Origin: Marinobacter aromaticivorans
GTDB taxonomy: Bacteria > Pseudomonadota > Gammaproteobacteria > Pseudomonadales > Oleiphilaceae
DNA: 64,000 nt
Direction of reading: 5' to 3'
Assembly (NCBI RefSeq): GCF_002806975.1
Contig: NZ_NIHD01000003.1
Span: 1 to 64,000, forward strand
Part shown: one piece after another, positions 54,327 to 63,997 of the stretch
How positions within the stretch are numbered: the stretch's first letter is position 1
Layout of the letters: each line of letters begins with the position of its first letter
Made by a program: the position numbers and the translations under genes
The notes under the pieces: generated by a model
The model's input: the letters and a program-made list of their open reading frames with translations, nothing else
Told to the model about the DNA's origin: nothing
Database searches by the model: none

Positions 54327-55320
54327 AGCCTTTGCTTTGCAGCCAGTTTTCGGATGTTTCCAGCCAGCTACGGGTCAGATTGCGCAGGCTGATTTTTCGG
54401 CTTTTCCGGAATAAGTCACGCAATTCCGCCAGGTCATCTGCACGGTTTGCCAGCTGCTCAACCACAACCCAGTCATTCCATACACAGGAGAAGCGCCATG
54501 CCGGGTTGTCGATGTCGCAGTCCGGCAGCCGGTAATGCAGGGTGGGCCGGCTTTTGATGCGCGGGTCCTCCACATACCGGTCAAGCAGGGGCTTGTCCAG
54601 GTGCGCAAACAGTGGCAACAGATCCAGAGCACGGTTGCGGGTGGGGTTGGTATCCAGATAGTCCACCATCAGTTGATGCTGATCCGGGGCATAATCGTCG
54701 GCCATCAGCAAATCCGTGTATCGACTGCTCCAGGGCTCAATATACGTGGTGAGTTTTCGGCTGATATCCAGCTGGTGGCGCGCTTTGAGCCAGTCATAGA
54801 GCGCGGCGAACGCCTGAAAGTAACGGATCAGCGTTGCCGGTTTGAGGTCAGGCAGCTCCGGATTGAGCTGCAAGCCAAAGGCGAAATAGATTGCTTCCCG
54901 GCTGCCCAGGGCACCGGCTTCGCGCAACCGGTCAGTCAGCGTCTCAATGCGATGTAACCCGGAGAAGGGGATGGGGGGGGTGATAATCTCCAGCGGCACA
55001 ATACGCTCGGCAGCGGCATCTATAACCTCCATAGCCTGGCCCCCAAGATCACGGATAGACTGGGGTAAACGCTCATCTGCAAGGTCCAGGTCCTTGATGG
55101 GGTCTGAATCCAGCTCGATCACAAAGGGCCCCTGGGGGGTTTCAACTTTGCTCACATAGCGGGACTCCTGCACCGCTTCGCCATCCAGTAACTCCGCCAC
55201 CAGCCCAACCAGTTGCGCGTAGCCGAGCCCGGATAACTCAATTTCCACGCCTACCCGGCGTTCGTTTCCGTCACTTGTGTTGCGTATGTCGGGCAACTTA
55301 CAGGGGCTGACTTGGCTCAT
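54319..55320 (-). CDS. Putative amidoligase
   Basis: From ATG 55320 the 333-residue protein shows the amidoligase (COOH-NH2 ligase) pattern: RVGVEIELSGLGYAQLVGLV at the N-terminus, VIELDSDPIKD next, and EIITPPIPFSGLHRIE, all acidic metal-nucleotide positions. The family makes amide bonds with ATP, in glutamylated or peptide products. It is upstream of the GATase gene by overlap and coexpressed with it. An alternative GTG three codons earlier has no ribosome site. The converted compound is unknown. Confidence 0.85.
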   Translation of the reverse strand: MSQVSPCKLPDIRNTSDGNERRVGVEIELSGLGYAQLVGLVAELLDGEAVQESRYVSKVETPQGPFVIELDSDPIKDLDLADERLPQSIRDLGGQAMEVIDAAAERIVPLEIITPPIPFSGLHRIETLTDRLREAGALGSREAIYFAFGLQLNPELPDLKPATLIRYFQAFAALYDWLKARHQLDISRKLTTYIEPWSSRYTDLLMADDYAPDQHQLMVDYLDTNPTRNRALDLLPLFAHLDKPLLDRYVEDPRIKSRPTLHYRLPDCDIDNPAWRFSCVWNDWVVVEQLANRADDLAELRDLFRKSRKISLRNLTRSWLETSENWLQSKGYV

Positions 55321-55420
55321 AAGACTCACTGTTAATGGAAATGAAGGTAACGTTCCCGAACCATATCACACTCACCAGGCAGCCGTTGTTAAGGGTCCGG
55401 AAGAAAACCGGCCAACGTAC

Positions 55421-55472
55421 TTTACACTGGATAAAACACTGTATATAGTCAAACCACTGTACAAAAAAACAG
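55421..55472 (+). promoter_or_regulatory. lexA promoter and SOS boxes
   Basis: TTTACA, 17 bases and TATAGT form the promoter. A perfect SOS box CTGTACAAAAAAACAG lies at 55457-55472; a half-conserved one, CTGTATATAGTCAAAC, at 55439-55454 overlaps the -10 box. LexA binding here would repress its own gene and sulA. A 17-base tandem duplication follows (55463-55496). Confidence 0.9.
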
Positions 55473-55567
55473 GATTGCCAAAAAAACAGGATTGCCTGTC
55501 TGCCGGATAACAGGCCGGGCAAGCGGCATAACCGAATGCGGTAGATTCAAACGGGAGCGGCGAAACA

Positions 55568-56176
55568 ATGAAGCTGACAGCAAGACAGACCCAGGTATTG
55601 GAAATCATTCGTCGATCCGTGGATGAGACCGGGTATCCGCCAACGCGTGCAGAAATCGCCGCGGAGCTGGGTTTCCGCTCGGCAAATGCCGCCGAAGAGC
55701 ACCTGCGGGCTTTGGCACGTAAAGGCGCCATTGAAATGGTTCCCGGTGCCAGCCGCGGTATTCGCCTGCCAGAAGTTGCAGAGGATCCCGGCCTGCCGGT
55801 GATTGGTCAGGTAGCAGCAGGCAGCCCTATTCTGGCCCAGGAGCATGTGGAGGATTACTGCACCCTGAAGCCGGAATTTTTCTCGCCTTCTGCAGATTAC
55901 CTGCTCCGTGTCAGGGGCATGAGCATGAAGGATATTGGCATTCTGGATGGCGACCTGCTTGCGGTACACAGCACCCAGGATGTTCACAACGGGCAGATTG
56001 TTGTGGCCAGGGTAGGTGATGAAGTGACGGTGAAGCGCTTCCGGAAAGAAGGATCGAAGGTGTATCTGATTGCCGAAAACGAAGAGTTTGCACCGATTGA
56101 GGTCGACCTGAAAGAGCAGGAACTGTTTATCGAAGGGCTGGGTGTCGGCGTTATTCGGCGCTCAGATCTGCACTAG
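55568..56176 (+). CDS. lexA: LexA repressor
   Basis: The 202-residue SOS repressor has an N-terminal winged helix ([22 protein letters not shown]), the cleavage site A84-G85 (QVAAGSPIL), catalytic S119 (RGMSMKDIG) and K156 (TVKRFRKEG), all at the E. coli numbering. RecA-stimulated self-cleavage relieves the SOS regulon. It is autoregulated by the SOS box upstream. sulA follows 45 bases later. Confidence 0.98.
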   Translation: MKLTARQTQVLEIIRRSVDETGYPPTRAEIAAELGFRSANAAEEHLRALARKGAIEMVPGASRGIRLPEVAEDPGLPVIGQVAAGSPILAQEHVEDYCTLKPEFFSPSADYLLRVRGMSMKDIGILDGDLLAVHSTQDVHNGQIVVARVGDEVTVKRFRKEGSKVYLIAENEEFAPIEVDLKEQELFIEGLGVGVIRRSDLH

Positions 56177-56221
56177 GCCGGGCTGGTATAAACCACAGAC
56201 GCATTGAAAAACGGGTGATTT

Positions 56222-56737
56222 ATGGAACAACTTAGCTTCAACCAGAATATGGCTTGGCAACAGGGTGCCTCACCATTTCCAGTGCCTGATTACACAGCCC
56301 GGAAGCAGCGCACAGTTATTCGCACCAGGTACAGACCCGAGAACGCAAACCCGAATCCAGCCGGCGCCACCTCAACGGGTAGCACGGGCAACGTGACAGA
56401 AATCATCCTGCCGGAAGGGCAGGTGGAAAACTTTCAGCTACTGTTGCCTATGCTGACGCAACTCAACCAGGAAAAGCGCTGGCTTGCATGGATTGACCCG
56501 CCCCAGGCGCTGGTCAGCAAATGGCAAAAAATGCACGGGATTGTTGCCGGTGAGATACTGGTTTTGCGTTCCACCGCAGAATACCCGGCCCGGCAACTTG
56601 CAGAAAGAGCCCTGAGTGCCGGTACCTGCCACGCAGTGGTTATGTGGACGGGAAAGCTGAGCAGAACCGCTTTTGGTTCACTGCAGGAGGCGGCAGCACA
56701 GGGGAACAGCCACGGCGTTGTGCTCAGGCAGCGCTGA
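56222..56737 (+). CDS. sulA: SulA-type SOS cell-division inhibitor
   Basis: A 171-residue protein with the SulA core (VTEIILPEGQVENFQLLLPM, QEKRWLAWIDPPQAL, VLRSTAEYPARQLAERAL, GTCHAVVMWTGKLS). It binds FtsZ and stops septation during DNA damage. It is downstream of lexA, and in this arrangement the two form one LexA-controlled operon, as in Pseudomonas. Confidence 0.93.
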   Translation: MEQLSFNQNMAWQQGASPFPVPDYTARKQRTVIRTRYRPENANPNPAGATSTGSTGNVTEIILPEGQVENFQLLLPMLTQLNQEKRWLAWIDPPQALVSKWQKMHGIVAGEILVLRSTAEYPARQLAERALSAGTCHAVVMWTGKLSRTAFGSLQEAAAQGNSHGVVLRQR

Positions 56738-56743
56738 GGGTTT

Positions 56744-57067
56744 TCAGTGAAGGGTATAAGCGGGCTGTGCGTCAGATGCGTCCAGCTCGTCGTCATCCCA
56801 GTCAACATCGTGAGCAACACTGCCCGCGGCCTCTATTCCGGCGGCAATCATGGCTTTGGCCACGGACATATCCCGATTGTCCATCATTTCGCGAGCTTCA
56901 TTCGAAAAAGAAATTCTGACCAGTGGCGCGCTGTCGTCGTCGATGCGCTGCAAGGCGTAATCGCCGTTGCTGAGCTGTACAATTTCAAAAAAAGATGGTG
57001 ACATTTCAATAACCTTTCCAATGTTAAAAACCGAAAGCTGCGGTGCCGTGGCGTTACCACTCACCAT
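56744..57067 (-). CDS. Small hypothetical protein
   Basis: A 107-residue acidic protein, MVSGNATAPQLSVFNIGKVIE, with VQLSNGDYALQRIDDD and a very acidic region near the end (DVDWDDDELDASDAQ). ATG 57067 overlaps the end of the DUF6586 gene and follows GGAAG; an upstream start at 57091 is less supported. It is translationally coupled to the gene before it. I do not recognise the family. Confidence 0.75.
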   Translation of the reverse strand: MVSGNATAPQLSVFNIGKVIEMSPSFFEIVQLSNGDYALQRIDDDSAPLVRISFSNEAREMMDNRDMSVAKAMIAAGIEAAGSVAHDVDWDDDELDASDAQPAYTLH

Positions 57068-57560
57068 GTTGATCTTCCAGATGGTCGACAAACTGTTTCA
57101 TGGCTTTCAGGGTTGTTCTGAGTGACTGGGCTGAGCGATCCGGCCCGGCTTCTGCCGATATTGCAATAATGTTTTCAGCAGAGACCGTTTTCCGCAGTGC
57201 AGGCGGCCTGCTCTGGGTGGCTTCAAGCTGGCTCAGGTGACACAACCAGCTGCCGCTGTCCTCCTGGAGCGATTTAAGCATCTCGATTTCAGCAGCCTGA
57301 TCACCGACTCGCCGGGCCAGTTGCTCCAGTGTCAACAAACCGGCCTGCGGTTTCTGGTGCAGTGTTGCGATCATCATGAACAACAGCTGCCTGGCTCTAA
57401 TAAGAAGTTCTATCGAGCCCTGAATCGCAGCCTCATGTTGCAGTGTCTGCACCGGGGCCCGGGCCGGGTTTTCCGCGGCAGTCAACTGCTCGGAGGTGTC
57501 AAGCAGGGTTCTCGCAAGAGACAGCTTTTGCGAAACCAGCGAATACCATTGCGATGCCAT
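57054..57560 (-). CDS. DUF6586 family protein
   Basis: A 168-residue helical protein, WYSLVSQKLSLARTLLDT at the start and QGSIELLIRARQLLFMMIAT later, resembling the DUF6586 family of Pseudomonas and relatives. It has no signal peptide. No function is known. It overlaps the small hypothetical gene by 14 bases, so they are made together. Confidence 0.75.
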   Translation of the reverse strand: MASQWYSLVSQKLSLARTLLDTSEQLTAAENPARAPVQTLQHEAAIQGSIELLIRARQLLFMMIATLHQKPQAGLLTLEQLARRVGDQAAEIEMLKSLQEDSGSWLCHLSQLEATQSRPPALRKTVSAENIIAISAEAGPDRSAQSLRTTLKAMKQFVDHLEDQHGEW

Positions 57561-57736
57561 AGACCGTCCGCCTGAAATATTTTCCTATCTTACCATTCTG
57601 GCCGGCAGATTTCTTTACCCCTTCGGTCTTTGTGCTGAGTGACAATTAAACACAAACATTCACTTGAAACGATTGTTTGAATTTGGCAAAAAGCGCCCCT
57701 GTTTCGGTTTTTTGAATTGTCTGGAGGGGTTTGGGA

Positions 57737-59095
57737 ATGCGGAGCCAGTTTGTTGCATGTATTGCGGTGCTTTCGTTCGGGTTTTCCGGGCATGTATTGT
57801 CAGGCGTATCAGTAACGGAAGCAGAGCGGCTCAAACAGGAACTGACGCCAGTCGGGGCCGAGCGCAGTGGCAATGCCTCTGGCAGTATTCCGGAATGGAC
57901 CGGAGGGCTTCGGGAAGCCCCGGCCAACTGGCGCGACGGCCAGGTTGAAGTGGACCCGTTCCCCGAAGACAAAACGTTGTTTGTCATCACTGCCGACAAT
58001 ATGCACCTGTATAAGGACAGGCTCTCCGAAGGCTCGCTGCGGATGCTTGAACAGTACAAACCGGATTTCTTCATGCCGGTTTACAAAACCCGGCGTACGG
58101 CTGCATTTCCGGAACATGTGTATGAGAAGTTCTATGAAAATGCGCTGAGCGCAGAGGTTCTGGACAATGGAAACGGGGTTCGCAATACCATCATGACCAG
58201 CCCTTTTCCAATTCCCAAAAACGGCCTGGAGGTCATGTGGAATCATATTCTGCGTTACCGTGGTGAAGAGGTATCATTCCGCAGTGCTTCAGCGACACCC
58301 CAGGTTGACGGTTCGTACAACCCGGTAGTGAATCAGTACGATTATTATTTTCCGTACAGCAAGAAAGGCACGGAACTGGCTGATATTGATAACAAGATTT
58401 TCTACCTCAAGACCGATACGATTTCACCTTCAAATCTTGCCGGTACCATCACACTGGTACACGAAACCCTGGATCAGGTGCGCTCGCCACGCCTTGCCTG
58501 GCGTTATGATGCGGGCTCACGACGCCTGAGGCGGTCGCCAAACCTTGCCTACGAGACGGACCTGCCCAACTCATCGTCCCTGCGCTCGGTCGACCAGAAA
58601 GACATGTATAACGGCGCGCCCAACCAGTATGACTGGGAGCTGAAGGGCAAACGGGAATTGTATGTACCCTATAATGCCTACAAGTTGCACGATCAGTCGG
58701 TTCGACCGGACGATGTTATCCGTGCCGGCCATATCAACCAGGAGCTGACACGTTATGAATTGCACCGGGTGTGGGTGGTGGAGGCAACCCGCCGCACCGG
58801 TATCAAGCACATCTACGACCGCCGTGTTTTCTATGTAGACGAAGACAGCTGGCAGATTCTCATGTCGGAAGAGTACGGCGAGGCAGGCAATCTCTGGCGA
58901 GTATCCGAGGCTCATAACATAAGCTATTATCAGGAGCCGGTTTTCTGGACTACCATGGAGATGACGTACGATCTGAAAGCCCGGCGGTATTATATTGATG
59001 GCCTGGACAACAACTACCCGGCCTACGATTTTGATCCCGGGTTTCGCGGTAGCGAGTTCACGGCTTCTTCTGCACGACGGGCAGCGCGCCGCTGA
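57737..59095 (+). CDS. DUF1329 exported protein
   Basis: The 452-residue protein has a signal peptide (SQFVACIAVLSFGFSGHVLS) and the DUF1329 blocks: EAERLKQELTPVGAERSGNA, IPEWTGGL, DRRVFYVDEDSWQILMSEEY. DUF1329 proteins are periplasmic or outer-membrane partners of DUF1302 proteins in steroid or lipid uptake and export, often with RND pumps. Here no DUF1302 gene is adjacent. ATG 57737 follows GGAGGGG. A strong terminator follows. Confidence 0.92.
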   Translation: MRSQFVACIAVLSFGFSGHVLSGVSVTEAERLKQELTPVGAERSGNASGSIPEWTGGLREAPANWRDGQVEVDPFPEDKTLFVITADNMHLYKDRLSEGSLRMLEQYKPDFFMPVYKTRRTAAFPEHVYEKFYENALSAEVLDNGNGVRNTIMTSPFPIPKNGLEVMWNHILRYRGEEVSFRSASATPQVDGSYNPVVNQYDYYFPYSKKGTELADIDNKIFYLKTDTISPSNLAGTITLVHETLDQVRSPRLAWRYDAGSRRLRRSPNLAYETDLPNSSSLRSVDQKDMYNGAPNQYDWELKGKRELYVPYNAYKLHDQSVRPDDVIRAGHINQELTRYELHRVWVVEATRRTGIKHIYDRRVFYVDEDSWQILMSEEYGEAGNLWRVSEAHNISYYQEPVFWTTMEMTYDLKARRYYIDGLDNNYPAYDFDPGFRGSEFTASSARRAARR

Positions 59096-59102
59096 GTTTT
59101 TA

Positions 59103-59146
59103 GCCCGGGCGGGTTGCCCGTGATCCGCCCGGGCTTGTCGTTTTTT
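59103..59146 (+). terminator. Terminator after the DUF1329 gene
   Basis: A perfect ten-base-pair stem GCCCGGGCGG/CCGCCCGGGC with a 12-base loop is followed by TTGTCGTTTTTT. Confidence 0.85.
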
Positions 59147-59168
59147 AGCCTGTTAAGGAGGAAGCACT

Positions 59169-59522
59169 GTGGCCAACCCGGGTACCCCCCCTTCATCGGA
59201 GCATCAGGCCCTTCTTGATAGCCTCGATCAATTGATAGCCGACCTAAGCCAGGCGCTCGCCGACCGGGACTGGGACGCACTTGCCAGCCTCAATGCGCAG
59301 GTAAAGCCCACCGTCAAGCCTTTGGTGACCGCATTGGAAGCCGGACAGATGGATCCGGAACCGGTGCGCGCAAGGCTGGAAAAACTGCGGCAGTTTGTGG
59401 ATGCGGCGGACGCAGGTGCCACCCAGGCCAGAGCAGAAGCCGAGCAAGCCTTGAAAGGGATGACCCGGAACCGTAGTGCCGCCAAGGCCTATCAGAATGT
59501 TTCGACAAATCGTCCCAAATAG
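59169..59522 (+). CDS. FliT-like small flagellar protein
   Basis: The 117-residue protein starts at GTG 59169 after a strong AAGGAGG. It is helical: SEHQALLDSLDQLIADLSQA, ADRDWDALASLNAQVKP, VRARLEKLRQFVDAAD. In Pseudomonas and Marinobacter relatives a small FliT-type chaperone is encoded between fliS and fleQ, and this gene is directly before fleQ. The assignment rests mainly on position and size, so it is tentative. If right, it would bind FliD or FlhC-type partners in the cytoplasm. Confidence 0.55.
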   Translation: MANPGTPPSSEHQALLDSLDQLIADLSQALADRDWDALASLNAQVKPTVKPLVTALEAGQMDPEPVRARLEKLRQFVDAADAGATQARAEAEQALKGMTRNRSAAKAYQNVSTNRPK

Positions 59523-59592
59523 CGTCATAAAATTGACTCTTTCGGTTTTACAGTCTTAAATACCGCACAAATTTCCGAAGAGATTCTCGTGA

Positions 59593-61044
59593 ATGTCGAA
59601 AAATAACACGGTGCTGGTGCTGAGTAGGGATGAATCGAGGCGTCGGGATATGTCGACGATTCTGGAATTCATTGGCGAAGAGCAGGTTGTTACAGGGGAA
59701 GATGCCTGGGCACTCCTGGAATCCGGTGATGAGGAAAGCCTGGCGGATATTTCTGTTGCTGTGGTAAACGGCACAGACCCGGGTATTGTCGGCACCATTG
59801 AAACGGTTTGCAGGCTTGTCAAGGGTGTTCCGTTCCTCATGGTGGGTGACCCTGAGCTTAAGGGGTTGGCCGAGGCGGATGCCGCTCGCATCATTGCCCG
59901 TATGGAATGGCCTCTGAATTACACCAAGTTTGTTGATTCGCTCTATCGGGCCCAGATCTTTTGCGATCAGTTCCGTCGTTCCAATGAGCGTGGCCAGCAG
60001 CGGAACCTGCAGCTTTTTCGTAGCCTTGTTGGTACCAGTCGTAAGGTGCAGCAGGTTCGTCAGCTCATGGAGCAGGTAGCCGACAAGGATGTAAGTGTGC
60101 TGATCACCGGGCCGTCCGGTACCGGTAAAGAAGTTGTTGCCAGAAATCTCCATTACCATTCATCGCGCCGTGACAGGCCGTTTGTCCCTGTAAACTGCGG
60201 GGCTATTCCGGCAGAGTTGCTGGAGAGTGAGCTCTTTGGCCATGAAAAGGGCGCTTTTACCGGAGCCATTACTGCGCGCGTCGGGCGCTTTGAGATGGCG
60301 GAGGGCGGCACCTTGTTCCTGGACGAGATTGGCGACATGCCCCTGAACATGCAGGTAAAAATCCTGCGGGTTTTGCAGGAACGTACCTTTGAGCGTGTCG
60401 GCAGCAACCGGACGATTTCTGCGGATGTTCGCATAATTGCGGCGACCCACAAGAATCTTGAGGACATGATTGAAACCGGGGAGTTTCGGGAGGACCTGTA
60501 TTACCGGCTGAATGTGTTCCCCATTGAGGTACCCTCACTGCGTGAGCGAGTGGAAGATATACCCCTGTTGATCAATGAGCTGATTTCCCGCATGGAGAAA
60601 GAGAAACGCGGATCCTTACGGATGAACTCGGCCGCGATCATGAGCCTCTGCCGGCACGATTGGCCGGGCAACGTTCGTGAGTTGGCAAATCTTGTGGAAC
60701 GGCTGGCTATCATGCATCCCTACAGTGTGATCGGCGTGCAGGAGTTGCCGAAAAAGTTCCGGTATGTGGATGATTATGATGAGAACCGGCCGGTGGAAGA
60801 CGCCGGGATGCCGTCGAACATCCCTGGCCTGGTTGGGCTGGATGCGCCAGCATTGTTGCCGGTGAATGGTATTGACCTGAAGGATTACCTGTCGAATCTG
60901 GAGAAGCAGTTGATTCAGCAGGCGCTGGATGAAGCCGGCGGCGTGGTTGCCCGGGCGGCGGAGAAGCTGCGGATACGGCGAACGACACTGGTGGAAAAGG
61001 TCCGCAAGTACGGGCTTCGGGAGGATGAATCCGAGGAGTCCTGA
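59593..61044 (+). CDS. fleQ: Flagellar master regulator FleQ
   Basis: The 483-residue enhancer-binding protein has a FleQ-type N-terminal receiver-like domain (residues 1-120, without the usual phosphorylation Asp), an AAA+ domain with Walker A GPSGTGKE at 173-180 and GAFTGA at 220-225 (sigma-54 contact), and a C-terminal Fis-type helix-turn-helix ([20 protein letters not shown]). FleQ switches flagellar and exopolysaccharide genes according to cyclic di-GMP. The ATG lacks a strong ribosome site, so translation may be limited. The fleSR operon follows. Confidence 0.97.
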   Translation: MSKNNTVLVLSRDESRRRDMSTILEFIGEEQVVTGEDAWALLESGDEESLADISVAVVNGTDPGIVGTIETVCRLVKGVPFLMVGDPELKGLAEADAARIIARMEWPLNYTKFVDSLYRAQIFCDQFRRSNERGQQRNLQLFRSLVGTSRKVQQVRQLMEQVADKDVSVLITGPSGTGKEVVARNLHYHSSRRDRPFVPVNCGAIPAELLESELFGHEKGAFTGAITARVGRFEMAEGGTLFLDEIGDMPLNMQVKILRVLQERTFERVGSNRTISADVRIIAATHKNLEDMIETGEFREDLYYRLNVFPIEVPSLRERVEDIPLLINELISRMEKEKRGSLRMNSAAIMSLCRHDWPGNVRELANLVERLAIMHPYSVIGVQELPKKFRYVDDYDENRPVEDAGMPSNIPGLVGLDAPALLPVNGIDLKDYLSNLEKQLIQQALDEAGGVVARAAEKLRIRRTTLVEKVRKYGLREDESEES

Positions 61045-61069
61045 GCAGGCTTTGGTTGGTGACAGCAAG

Positions 61070-61100
61070 ACGTCAAAGGTTTAGGGCCTTTGGCGTTTTC
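61070..61100 (+). terminator. Terminator after fleQ
   Basis: ACGTCAAAGG and CCTTTGGCGT form a ten-base-pair stem with one mismatch and a seven-base loop, followed by TTTCTTGTTTTC. Confidence 0.75.
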
Positions 61101-61181
61101 TTGTTTTCAGGGTGCCATAAAACCGTCACTCTGTCATTCCGTTAATTCCTTACCCACTGATATTGAACAAAAAAACCTAGT

Positions 61182-61197
61182 TGGCACGAAGCTGGCA
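61182..61197 (+). promoter_or_regulatory. Sigma-54 promoter of fleS-fleR
   Basis: TGGCACG, four bases, TGGCA matches the sigma-54 consensus TGGCACG-N4-TTGCA, with the GG and GC landmarks ten bases apart. It lies 85 bases before the fleS start. In Pseudomonas fleSR depends on FleQ and sigma-54, so this is the expected site. Confidence 0.85.
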
Positions 61198-61264
61198 TTG
61201 TGGCTTGTAAATGAATCGTCCTAAGGGTGTAGTCCGGCTTTGCGGGCTGATCGGGAGTCAGATT

Positions 61265-62527
61265 ATGAGTCAGGCACAGTTTGTCATTCAGTCGGCGGAG
61301 CACGGGGCTCAGGCCAATGCGGCGGCGGATGCTAACGATAAGGTGAGAGCGCTGTTTCCGCAGCAGGATGACGAGGCGGTGGATTCTGCGTTGGAAATGT
61401 TCAACCGGATGTCACGGCAGATTACCGATTCCTATCGCACACTGGAATCCCGGGTTAACCAGTTATCCGGTGAGTTGAGCCAGGAGTCGTTGCAGCGGCA
61501 GCAGGAGCTGGAAGAGAAAGAACAGCTGGCAGACCGGCTGTCGACCCTGCTGAACGCTTTGCCTGCGGGGGTGGTGGTTCTGGACAGCCAGGGCGTGGTG
61601 TCCCAGAGCAACCCTGCGGCAATTGCTTTGCTGGGAGAGCCTCTTGAGGGCGAGCGTTGGGTGGATGTGATTGGCCGCTGTTTCTCGCCGCGCCGGGACG
61701 ATGGCCATGAAGTGTCTCTCAAGGACGGGCGCCGGGTGAGTATCGAGATCCGCACCATGGAGAACCAGCTCGGGCAGCTGATTCTGCTGACCGACCTTAC
61801 CGAGACCCGCCACCTGCAATCACAATTGGCCCATGCCCAGCGGCTTTCGGCCATGGGCAAAATGGTGGCCTCGCTTGCACACCAGATTCGCACGCCTTTG
61901 TCTGCCGCCATTCTTTACGGTGGTCATTTAATCCAGGACGATCTCGATGAGGAAATGCGCCAGCGCTGTACCTCCCGGCTGATGTCGCGGCTTACCCACC
62001 TGGAGCAGCAGGTGCGGGATATGCTGATTTTTGCCCGTGGCGAAACCCGGCTGGCGGAGGAGCTGTCTGCCGCAATGCTGGTTTCCGCTCTGGAATCCGC
62101 ATTGGACGGGCTTAAACCAGCAAGCGGCCCGGAAATTATTTTAAAGAATGATCTATCCGCAGACTGCCGATTGATGTGCAACCGGGATGCGCTGGTGGGA
62201 GCCTGCACCAATCTGGTGAACAACAGCCTTGAGGCCGGTGCTACTGCCGTGGCTATCCAGGTTACCTCGGAGGCAGGTGAATTGCTGGTGCGTGTTATGG
62301 ATAACGGCCCGGGCTTCGCCAAGGCGGAGGCTAATCGGCTGGCGGAAGCGTTTTATACAACCAAATCCCACGGAACCGGGCTTGGCCTGGCGGTTGTGCA
62401 AGCTGTTGTGAAGGCCCATCAGGGGCGTTTTTCCATTGAATCACCGGGCCAGGGCGGCGCCATTGCGACTCTGCGCCTGCCGTTATTGCATAACCTTTCA
62501 CGCAACCCTTTACGTAATACTGTCTGA
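61265..62527 (+). CDS. fleS: Flagellar sensor histidine kinase FleS
   Basis: From ATG 61265 (after GGGAG) the kinase has 420 residues: a coiled-coil linker (SRVNQLSGELSQESLQRQQE), a PAS domain (LLNALPAGVVVLDSQGVVSQ), a HisKA with H in SLAHQIRTPLSAAI, and the ATPase with NNSLEAGATAV and DNGPGFAK (N, G1 boxes) and SHGTGLGLAVVQ. It has no membrane segment, so it is cytoplasmic. It phosphorylates FleR, which turns on middle flagellar genes. Confidence 0.96.
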   Translation: MSQAQFVIQSAEHGAQANAAADANDKVRALFPQQDDEAVDSALEMFNRMSRQITDSYRTLESRVNQLSGELSQESLQRQQELEEKEQLADRLSTLLNALPAGVVVLDSQGVVSQSNPAAIALLGEPLEGERWVDVIGRCFSPRRDDGHEVSLKDGRRVSIEIRTMENQLGQLILLTDLTETRHLQSQLAHAQRLSAMGKMVASLAHQIRTPLSAAILYGGHLIQDDLDEEMRQRCTSRLMSRLTHLEQQVRDMLIFARGETRLAEELSAAMLVSALESALDGLKPASGPEIILKNDLSADCRLMCNRDALVGACTNLVNNSLEAGATAVAIQVTSEAGELLVRVMDNGPGFAKAEANRLAEAFYTTKSHGTGLGLAVVQAVVKAHQGRFSIESPGQGGAIATLRLPLLHNLSRNPLRNTV

Positions 62528-62539
62528 TCGGAGGCAACC

Positions 62540-63997
62540 ATGGCCAAGGCCCAGATTCTGATTGTTGAGGATGACCGCGACCTGCGCGAGGCGCTGGTAA
62601 CCACACTTGAGCTCGCGAAGTTTCGCGTACGCGAGGCGTCTGATGCCCACGAAGCACTGGCACGACTGGCTGAAGCGCCGGTTGATATGGTGGTCAGCGA
62701 TGTCAACATGCCCGGGCTCTCCGGCCATGATTTGCTGGGCGAGGTACAGCGCTTGTACCCCGGTTTGCCGATGATGCTGATCACCGCATACGGGCAGATC
62801 AGCCACGCGGTTTCCGCCATGCAATCCGGTGCCGTGGACTATCTGGTGAAGCCGTTTGAGCCGAAGGTGCTGGTTGATGCAGTCACCAAGGTGGTCGGCG
62901 GCAGCCGTCAGAAATCCGACGATGAGCCGGTGGCGGAAGACCCGGCCAGTAAGCGTATATTCCAGCTGGCAGCCAAAGTGGCCGGCAGTGATTCCACAGT
63001 GATGATTTCCGGGGAGAGCGGCACCGGTAAGGAAGTTCTCGCACGGTACATACATCAGCAATCGCCCCGGGCAGACCAGCCGTTCGTCGCCATTAACTGC
63101 GCGGCTATTCCCGAAAACATGCTTGAGGCGATTCTCTTCGGCCATGAGAAAGGCGCCTTTACCGGCGCGGTGGCATCCGCCCCCGGCAAGTTCGAGCAGG
63201 CCAATGGTGGCACGATTCTGCTGGACGAAATATCCGAGATGGATCCCGGGCTGCAATCCAAGCTGCTGCGGGTGCTGCAGGAGCGGGAAGTGGAGCGTGT
63301 GGGCGGTCGAAAAACCATTTCCCTGGATGTGCGGGTGATTGCCACCACCAACCGGGATCTGGCGGATTTTGTGCGGGAAGGGCGGTTCCGGGAGGACCTT
63401 TACTACCGGCTCAGCGTATTTCCCATGCACTGGCAGCCCCTTCGGGAACGGCCGCTGGACATACTGCCCATGGCAACGTTTTTGCTGAAGAAGCACTGCC
63501 GCAAGATGAAGCTGACCGGCATCAGCTTTGCTGCCGATGCCCGCAATGCACTGGTTCAGCACCAATGGCCCGGTAACGTGCGGGAACTGGATAACGCAAT
63601 CCAGCGTTCACTGGTTCTGCACCAGGGGAATGTGATTCATGCGGCAGACCTGTGTCTCGATATGGGTGTGAGTGGTCGCTTCGCGGGCCAGGCAGCGGCA
63701 ATGCCGGCGCCAGTTGTTGAAGTGCCTTTCACGGAGCCTCAGGAGCAGCCTGTTTCTGCAGCGCCTGTGACTCAGGAAGCAGGCCCCTCGGATCCGGCAT
63801 CCATGGAGGCTGGATCACTGGGGGATGATCTGCGTCAGCAGGAGTTCCGTATTATCATTCAGACGCTCAGGAAAGAGCGTGGGCGCCGCAACCGGGCTGC
63901 AGAGCAGCTGGGTATAAGCCCCAGGACGCTGAGGTACAAACTGGCACAAATGCGTGAGGCCGGCATTGATCTTGATTCGGAACTGGCCCTGGCCTGA
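62540..63997 (+). CDS. fleR: Flagellar response regulator FleR
   Basis: A 485-residue NtrC-type regulator: receiver domain with D54 (VVSDVNMPGL), AAA+ domain with Walker A GESGTGKE and GAFTGAV, and a Fis-type helix-turn-helix (RRNRAAEQLGISPRTLRYKL). It activates sigma-54 promoters for hook and basal-body genes. It follows fleS by 12 bases in the same operon. The gene is complete; the window ends three bases after its stop. Confidence 0.97.
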   Translation: MAKAQILIVEDDRDLREALVTTLELAKFRVREASDAHEALARLAEAPVDMVVSDVNMPGLSGHDLLGEVQRLYPGLPMMLITAYGQISHAVSAMQSGAVDYLVKPFEPKVLVDAVTKVVGGSRQKSDDEPVAEDPASKRIFQLAAKVAGSDSTVMISGESGTGKEVLARYIHQQSPRADQPFVAINCAAIPENMLEAILFGHEKGAFTGAVASAPGKFEQANGGTILLDEISEMDPGLQSKLLRVLQEREVERVGGRKTISLDVRVIATTNRDLADFVREGRFREDLYYRLSVFPMHWQPLRERPLDILPMATFLLKKHCRKMKLTGISFAADARNALVQHQWPGNVRELDNAIQRSLVLHQGNVIHAADLCLDMGVSGRFAGQAAAMPAPVVEVPFTEPQEQPVSAAPVTQEAGPSDPASMEAGSLGDDLRQQEFRIIIQTLRKERGRRNRAAEQLGISPRTLRYKLAQMREAGIDLDSELALA

